The notes beneath the pieces are model-generated. The model searched no databases. It was not told the DNA's origin and saw only the letters and a program-made list of their open reading frames with translations. Of a stretch of DNA of 8,091 bases, positions 5,209 to 8,091 are shown one piece after another (position 1 is the stretch's first letter; every line of letters starts with the position of its first letter). Source of the stretch: an uncultured Alphaproteobacteria bacterium (GTDB taxonomy: Bacteria; Pseudomonadota; Alphaproteobacteria; Micropepsales; Micropepsaceae). The position numbers and the translations under genes are program-made. The DNA is taken from NCBI GenBank assembly GCA_903922545.1, contig CAIXUE010000234.1, positions 1 through 8,091 on the forward strand, read 5' to 3'.

Positions 5209-5769
5209 ATGCGCATCGCCAAAGCCACGTTGATCAGAAGCTGGGTCTGGACCACGGGCTTGGGGCTTGGCGTTTTTGCGGTTCTGGCATTCCTGGACAT
5301 GCGGCTGAAGGCCCTGACCGGGGTGGGCACGGCGGATCTGTCGGGCTTTGGCAGCGCGATCCAGTTTCAGCTGGCTTTTCGCGCCTGGGCGCCCGAGCCT
5401 TATGCGGCGCGGGCGGGATTCAATCTGGGTTTCGATTATCTTTTGATGCCGCTTTATGCCGCCAGTTTCTTTTATTCCGGCGTGATCGCGGCGGAAGGCC
5501 TTGCGCCCCGGGGCAGCAGCCTGCGCCGTATTTTGCTGGCGGCGATCTGGGTGCCGGTGATCGGGGCCATCGCCGACGCTTCCGAAAACGCCCTGCACCT
5601 TACCATGCTGGTGGGCGGCGCCACCGATACGCTGGCGACGATGGCGGCCAGCGCCAGCCGGATCAAGAATGTCGCGCTGGTGGTTGGGTTGGCCCTTTTC
5701 GTGGGGGCGGCGCTGGCCTGGTTCAAGGCGCGGCATGCCGAAAAAACCAGCCGGACCCCCGGTCCTTGA
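5209..5769 (+). CDS. Uncharacterised four-TM membrane protein
   Basis: A 186-residue inner-membrane protein with hydrophobic segments at about 13-31, 73-95, 108-122 and 154-172. The periplasmic or cytoplasmic loop at 35-70 is rich in Gly, Ala and aromatic residues. Two polar motifs sit in or beside the membrane: GFDYLLMPLYAASF (74-87) and ADASENALH (122-130), plus a late RIKN (151-154). They resemble a loosely remembered group of hypothetical membrane proteins with an F-D-x-x-x-x-x-x-Y motif and a D-x-x-E-N motif; I cannot name a family or a role. The start is secure: GAGGAGAG (5197-5204) lies 4 bases before the ATG. It diverges from the phosphatase gene (70-base gap). Its stop codon lies inside the -35 element proposed for rplU, so rplU need not depend on its transcription. 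Confidence 0.75.
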   Translation: MRIAKATLIRSWVWTTGLGLGVFAVLAFLDMRLKALTGVGTADLSGFGSAIQFQLAFRAWAPEPYAARAGFNLGFDYLLMPLYAASFFYSGVIAAEGLAPRGSSLRRILLAAIWVPVIGAIADASENALHLTMLVGGATDTLATMAASASRIKNVALVVGLALFVGAALAWFKARHAEKTSRTPGP

Positions 5770-5793
5770 CCCTTGGGCTTTTTTACGTATATT
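5766..5793 (+). promoter_or_regulatory. Sigma-70-type promoter for rplU-rpmA
   Basis: TTGACC (5766-5771) and TATATT (5788-5793) lie 16 bases apart, each matching the consensus at five of six positions. Transcription would begin near 5800, about 50 bases before the rplU ATG. The -35 hexamer overlaps the TGA stop (5767-5769) of the upstream membrane-protein gene. Confidence 0.6.
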
Positions 5794-5804
5794 CCCCCGC
5801 TCTT

Positions 5805-5822
5805 TGGCAAGGCAGCTTGCCA
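5805..5822 (+). promoter_or_regulatory. Hairpin in the rplU 5' leader
   Basis: TGGCAAG (5805-5811) and CTTGCCA (5816-5822) form a perfect 7-bp stem with loop GCAG, a few bases after the expected transcription start and 30 bases before the rplU ATG. It leaves the Shine-Dalgarno free. It could stabilise the 5' end or act as a protein-binding leader element; no T-run follows, so it is not a terminator. Confidence 0.45.
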
Positions 5823-5852
5823 GAAAACCGTTTATTTTCAAGGAATTAGACC

Positions 5853-6164
5853 ATGTATGCGGTCATCCGCACCGGCGGAAAACAATATAAGGTGCAGAAG
5901 GATTCCATCCTGAAGGTGGAAAGCCTGGCCGGAGACGTGGGCTCCAAGCTGACTCTGTCGGACGTGCTGATGCTGGGCGGCGATGCCCCCAAGCTGGGCT
6001 TGCCGCTGGTCAAGGGCGCTTCGGTCGCCTGTGAGATCGTCGAACATGGCCAGGGCGAGAAGGTCATCGCCTTCAAGAAAAAGCGCCGCAAGAACACGCA
6101 CCGCAAGCGCGGTCATCGCCAGCATTACACCACGCTCAAAGTTCTGAGCATTTCGGCCGGTTAA
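5853..6164 (+). CDS. rplU: 50S ribosomal protein L21
   Basis: L21 (bL21) binds 23S rRNA in the large subunit. The 103-residue length is exactly typical. The N-terminal signature [14 protein letters not shown] (1-14) and the basic rRNA-binding segment KKKRRKN (75-81) with [14 protein letters not shown] (84-97) identify it without doubt. AGGA (5841-5844) lies 8 bases before the ATG. It leads the rplU-rpmA operon, with rpmA starting 12 bases after its stop. A promoter with near-consensus hexamers and a leader hairpin precede it. Confidence 0.98.
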   Translation: MYAVIRTGGKQYKVQKDSILKVESLAGDVGSKLTLSDVLMLGGDAPKLGLPLVKGASVACEIVEHGQGEKVIAFKKKRRKNTHRKRGHRQHYTTLKVLSISAG

Positions 6165-6176
6165 AGGAAGTACGTC

Positions 6177-6458
6177 ATGGCACATAAGAAAGCAGGCGGT
6201 TCTTCGCGCAACGGGCGCGACAGCAATCCCAAAATGCTGGGCGTCAAGCTGTTCGGCGGCGAAGCTGTGGCCGGCGGCAATGTGATCGTGCGCCAGCGCG
6301 GCACCAAGTTCCATCCCGGCGAAGGCGTCGGCATTGGCAAGGACCACACCCTTTTCGCGCTTCGCGACGGCAATGTCTCGTTCAAGACCGGCTTCAAGCG
6401 TCGCACTTACGTGTCCGTGATCACGCAAGCTCCGGCGATGAAGAGCGCGGCAGAATAG
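6177..6458 (+). CDS. rpmA: 50S ribosomal protein L27
   Basis: L27 (bL27) reaches toward the peptidyl-transferase centre with its N-terminal arm. The hallmark [16 protein letters not shown] (1-16) is present from residue 2, with no cleavable N-terminal extension of the kind seen in Firmicutes. [31 protein letters not shown] and [10 protein letters not shown] follow in the expected order. The length of 93 residues is slightly long because of a poorly conserved tail after the core ([11 protein letters not shown]). The Shine-Dalgarno AAAGGAAG overlaps the rplU stop region. Two hairpins follow the stop, the second being an intrinsic terminator. Confidence 0.98.
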   Translation: MAHKKAGGSSRNGRDSNPKMLGVKLFGGEAVAGGNVIVRQRGTKFHPGEGVGIGKDHTLFALRDGNVSFKTGFKRRTYVSVITQAPAMKSAAE

Positions 6459-6473
6459 GCGGCTGAAGACATA

Positions 6474-6495
6474 GGCCGCCAAGAAATTGGCGGCC
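6474..6495 (+). repeat. First hairpin after rpmA
   Basis: GGCCGCCAA (6474-6482) pairs with TTGGCGGCC (6487-6495) around GAAA, a 9-bp perfect stem with a stable tetraloop. No T-run follows, so it probably protects the rpmA 3' end or assists the terminator just downstream. Confidence 0.6.
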
Positions 6496-6506
6496 CATTA
6501 TTGCGA

Positions 6507-6534
6507 GGGAGATGGTCCGCCATCTCCCTTTTTT
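6507..6534 (+). terminator. Rho-independent terminator of rplU-rpmA
   Basis: GGGAGATGG (6507-6515) pairs perfectly with CCATCTCCC (6520-6528) around TCCG and is followed by TTTTTT (6529-6534). It separates the highly expressed ribosomal pair from the GNAT-obgE genes, which then depend on read-through or on a promoter I cannot identify. Confidence 0.92.
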
Positions 6535-6568
6535 ATTTCCCTCGCACGAAAGGAATGCGGGGGATGCC

Positions 6569-7087
6569 ATGTGTATTCTGGAGAGCGAAAGATTGATCTT
6601 GCGGCCGCCAAGGCCCGCCGACATTTCCGCCATGGCGGTTTGGCTCGGTGACTATGACGTTGCGAAAATGACGTCGCGGGTGCCGCATCCTTATGGCGAA
6701 GCCGATGCGGAAGCCTTTGTCGTGGCGGGGATCAAGCATCGCTTTGTCATTCAGCACAAAAGGGATGGCCTGTTTCTGGGCATGATCGGTATCACGCCAG
6801 AAGACGGTTACGAGTTCGGCTATTGGCTGGGCAAGCCGTTCTGGGGCCGCGGTTTTGCCACCGAAGCGGCGCACCGGCTGGTGCATTATGCGTTCGAGGA
6901 ACTGGATCAGGCCCATGTCTGGGCCGGCTGGTTTCACGACAATCCGGCTTCGGGGCACGTGTTGGCCAAGCTGGGGGCGCGCCACAAAGGCAGCAAACTG
7001 CGGGAAAGCCGGGCGCGGGGCGTAAAATTGTTGTGCCATGAGATGCTGTTGACGCGGGCTGATTTCCTGCGAAAACAGGCCGCGTAA
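6569..7087 (+). CDS. GNAT acetyltransferase, RimJ/RimL type
   Basis: A 172-residue GNAT enzyme that would transfer acetyl from acetyl-CoA to an amine, possibly a protein N-terminus as in the Rim enzymes; the substrate is unproven. ESERLILRPPRPADI (5-19) is the usual opening of the Acetyltransf_3 group. EFGYWLGKPFWGRGFATEA (82-100) contains the acetyl-CoA pyrophosphate loop (G-R-G-F-A), and NPASGHVLAKLGAR (125-138) is the family's N-x-x-S-x-x-V-L-x-K-L-G helix. The frame is open from 6512, but those codons lie inside the rpmA terminator hairpin, so ATG 6569 is the start, with GGGGGA (6559-6564) close upstream. A GNAT gene between rpmA and obgE is a recurring alphaproteobacterial arrangement. 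Only 10 bases separate its stop from the first obgE start codon. Confidence 0.92.
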   Translation: MCILESERLILRPPRPADISAMAVWLGDYDVAKMTSRVPHPYGEADAEAFVVAGIKHRFVIQHKRDGLFLGMIGITPEDGYEFGYWLGKPFWGRGFATEAAHRLVHYAFEELDQAHVWAGWFHDNPASGHVLAKLGARHKGSKLRESRARGVKLLCHEMLLTRADFLRKQAA

Positions 7088-7091
7088 AGGA
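7086..7091 (+). promoter_or_regulatory. Shine-Dalgarno of the truncated obgE copy
   Basis: AAAGGA (7086-7091) overlaps the GNAT stop and lies 6 bases before ATG 7098, a better site than the AAAGAGAG (7233-7240) before the intact obgE at 7246. The stronger signal therefore serves the broken copy, suggesting this was once the native obgE start. Confidence 0.6.
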
Positions 7092-7097
7092 CACGCC

Positions 7098-7259
7098 ATG
7101 CGCTTTTTAGATGTCGCCAAGGTTTATGCCGCCAGCGGGTCTGGCGGTAATGGATGCATGGAGCGTCGGCCAGGAAAAGTGGGAGCGGGCGTTAGCCCGC
7201 GAACCGGTTTTCCGTCCGGCCGCGCGACCAAGAAAGAGAGAAACCATGAGGTTTCTTGA
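7098..7259 (+). pseudogene. Truncated first copy of the obgE 5' end (53-codon ORF)
   Basis: From ATG 7098 the frame encodes [20 protein letters not shown], almost identical to the start of the intact ObgE beginning at 7246 (one difference in 20, Ser15 for Ala). Homology ends at about 7160, where the frame enters a palindromic element and continues as unrelated Arg/Gly-rich sequence to TGA 7257-7259, 53 codons in all. The stop lies 14 bases inside the intact obgE, in a different frame (starts 148 bases apart). At DNA level codons 1-20 differ at 9 of 60 positions, and six of the seven changed codons are synonymous. It may be a recombination scar, a leader ORF that couples translation into obgE, or an assembly artefact. 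Whether the peptide does anything is unknown. Confidence 0.75.
7161..7226. repeat. Palindromic element inserted between the two obgE starts
   Basis: An imperfect long palindrome. The outer arm CGGCC (7167-7171) pairs with GGCCG (7218-7222), extended by GCG (7163-7165) with CGC (7223-7225) past one bulge. The middle arm GGAAAA (7173-7178) pairs with TTTTCC (7208-7213). A perfect central hairpin, GCGGGC-GTTA-GCCCGC, occupies 7185-7200. The pattern GAGCG...GGAAAAGTGGG...AACCGGTTTTCC...CGC resembles a dispersed intergenic palindrome I recall from Rhizobiales and relatives. No transposase is encoded. It lies within the 53-codon ORF without introducing a stop in that frame. Confidence 0.65.
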
Positions 7260-8091
7260 TGTCGCCAAGGTGTATGCCGCCAGCGGAGCTGGCGGCAATG
7301 GATGTATCGCGTTCCGGCGCGAAAAATTCATCGAGTTTGGCGGACCTTACGGCGGCGACGGCGGCAGGGGCGGCGATGTCTGGGCCGAGGCGGCGGGCAA
7401 CCGCAACACCCTGATCGATTTTCGCTTCCAGCAGCATGTGAAGGCCGGCAATGGCGAAGGCGGCAAGGGCAAGGTCATGGCCGGCGCCAATGGCGCAGAT
7501 GCGGTGATGAAAGTGCCCGCCGGCACACAGATCTATGAAGAAGACGGCGAGACGTTGATTGCCGATCTGGCCGAGGCCGGGCAGCGGGTAAAGCTTTTGC
7601 GCGGCGGCAACGGCGGCTTCGGCAATGCCCATTTCAAAAGCGCCACCAACCAGGCGCCGAACTTTGCCAACCCCGGCCAGCCGCATGAAGAAAAAACCCT
7701 GATCCTGAAACTGAAGCTGATCGCCGATGCCGGGCTGATCGGGATGCCCAATGCGGGCAAGAGCACCTTTCTGTCGCGTGTTTCGGCGGCGCGGGCCAAG
7801 ATTGCCGATTATCCTTTCACGACTTTGGAGCCTCAGCTTGGCGTGGTGAAAATCGATGAAAGCGATTTTGTGCTCGCCGATCTGCCCGGGCTGATTGAAG
7901 GGGCGCATGAAGGCGTGGGGCTGGGCGACAAATTTCTGGGCCATGCCGAACGTTGCGGCGCCATTCTGCATCTGGTGGACGGCACGGCGGAAAATGTCGG
8001 ACTCAATTACAAAACCATCCGTGCCGAGCTGAAGGCCTATGGTCAGGGCCTGGCCGCCAAGCATGAAATTCTGGCGCTGAACAAATGCGAC
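7246..8091 (+). CDS. obgE: Obg-family GTPase, 50S assembly (3' end outside window)
   Basis: ObgE (CgtA) is an essential GTPase that acts on 50S subunit assembly and links ribosome status to growth control. The 282 residues present cover the Gly-rich OBG domain (1 to about 158; [21 protein letters not shown] at 23-43, [21 protein letters not shown] at 118-138) and most of the G domain: G1 GMPNAGKST (166-174), the switch region [14 protein letters not shown] (188-201), G3 DLPGLIEGA (212-220) and G4 NKCD (279-282), where the window ends. The G5 region and any C-terminal domain lie beyond the edge. ATG 7246 has only a modest Shine-Dalgarno (AAAGAGAG, 7233-7240). Translating ribosomes finishing the upstream 53-codon ORF stop 14 bases inside this gene, so coupling is possible. 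A second, truncated copy of its first ~20 codons lies 148 bases upstream. Confidence 0.97.
   Translation, partial: MRFLDVAKVYAASGAGGNGCIAFRREKFIEFGGPYGGDGGRGGDVWAEAAGNRNTLIDFRFQQHVKAGNGEGGKGKVMAGANGADAVMKVPAGTQIYEEDGETLIADLAEAGQRVKLLRGGNGGFGNAHFKSATNQAPNFANPGQPHEEKTLILKLKLIADAGLIGMPNAGKSTFLSRVSAARAKIADYPFTTLEPQLGVVKIDESDFVLADLPGLIEGAHEGVGLGDKFLGHAERCGAILHLVDGTAENVGLNYKTIRAELKAYGQGLAAKHEILALNKCD

Noticed and set aside
5753..5765. GGACC-CCC-GGTCC hairpin before rplU as a terminator of the membrane-protein gene
   Set aside because: The stem is only 5 bp and inside the coding end, and the T-run (5779-5784) is 13 bases away, so it is not a credible intrinsic terminator.
4861..5841. Long minus-strand open frame of 326 codons
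   Set aside because: Antisense to the four-TM gene and overlapping the phosphatase in another frame; composition is typical of a shadow frame in GC-rich DNA.
4701..5849. Long + strand open frame of 382 codons
   Set aside because: It runs antisense across the phosphatase and then out of frame through the membrane protein into the rplU promoter, its protein is Gly/Arg-rich with no recognisable motif, and the competing frames have motifs and Shine-Dalgarno sites.
6512..6568. 19-codon N-terminal extension of the GNAT protein
   Set aside because: It begins inside the loop side of the rpmA terminator hairpin; the family opening ESERLILRP lies just after ATG 6569.
6555..6596. 13-codon ORF (MRGMPCVFWRAKD) at the GNAT start
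   Set aside because: Its AAAGGA is directly against the ATG, too close for normal initiation, and nothing supports it as coding.
7192..8064. Minus-strand open frame of 290 codons
   Set aside because: Entirely antisense to obgE, whose G1, G3 and G4 motifs fix the coding strand.
1..8091. CRISPR arrays, tRNAs, rRNAs, transposases, phage or toxin-antitoxin genes
   Set aside because: Both strands were read for these and none showed regular spaced repeats, cloverleaf sequences or diagnostic protein motifs.

Overview
The window reads as chromosomal housekeeping DNA from a GC-rich alphaproteobacterium. Support comes from the gene order (gpsA overlapping an EVE-domain gene; rplU-rpmA-GNAT-obgE), from third-position G/C preference in the clear genes, and from two intergenic palindromic elements of a style I recall as common in Rhizobiales-like and related alphaproteobacteria. 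I cannot name a genus. No tRNA, rRNA, CRISPR array, transposase or phage gene was seen.

Layout. At the left edge is the 3' end of an unidentified + strand gene (to 173), which converges on and shares a TTAA with a minus-strand block: a two-TM DUF4282-like protein (170-616), an EVE/PUA-like protein (686-1099) and gpsA (1096-2091). gpsA and the EVE gene overlap by ATGA. Diverging from gpsA is a + strand pair, a LolA-family protein and a class I glutamine-amidotransferase-like peptidase C26 hydrolase (2157-3565), with overlapping stop and start. A 255-base gap (3566-3820) follows. Its AT-rich head leads into several successive hairpins and a strong + oriented terminator, so it could hold a small RNA. 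A minus-strand pair comes next: a cysteine phosphatase (4518-5138) upstream of alkB (3821-4420). The 97 bases between them are almost filled by a palindromic intergenic repeat. A four-TM orphan membrane protein (5209-5769) starts the final + strand block: rplU (5853-6164) and rpmA (6177-6458), with a recognisable promoter, leader hairpin and intrinsic terminator, then a RimJ/RimL-type GNAT (6569-7087) and obgE (7246 to the right edge, cut just after the G4 motif).

The most unusual structure is at obgE. The first ~20 codons occur twice. Copy 1 (7098-7160) lies 10 bases behind the GNAT gene with the better Shine-Dalgarno. It then runs into a palindromic element (7161-7226) and ends as a 53-codon ORF that overlaps the start of the intact obgE (copy 2, 7246) by 14 bases in another frame. 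Of the seven codons that differ between the copies over codons 1-20, six are synonymous, so both copies appear to have diverged while coding for a functional ObgE N-terminus. This fits a recombination scar between diverged obgE alleles, a conserved leader ORF, or an assembly chimera of two strains.

Functionally the right block is ribosome-centred (L21, L27, an acetyltransferase, the 50S-assembly GTPase Obg). The left block mixes phospholipid precursor synthesis (GpsA), envelope lipoprotein handling (LolA-like) and nucleic-acid damage or modification proteins (EVE, AlkB).
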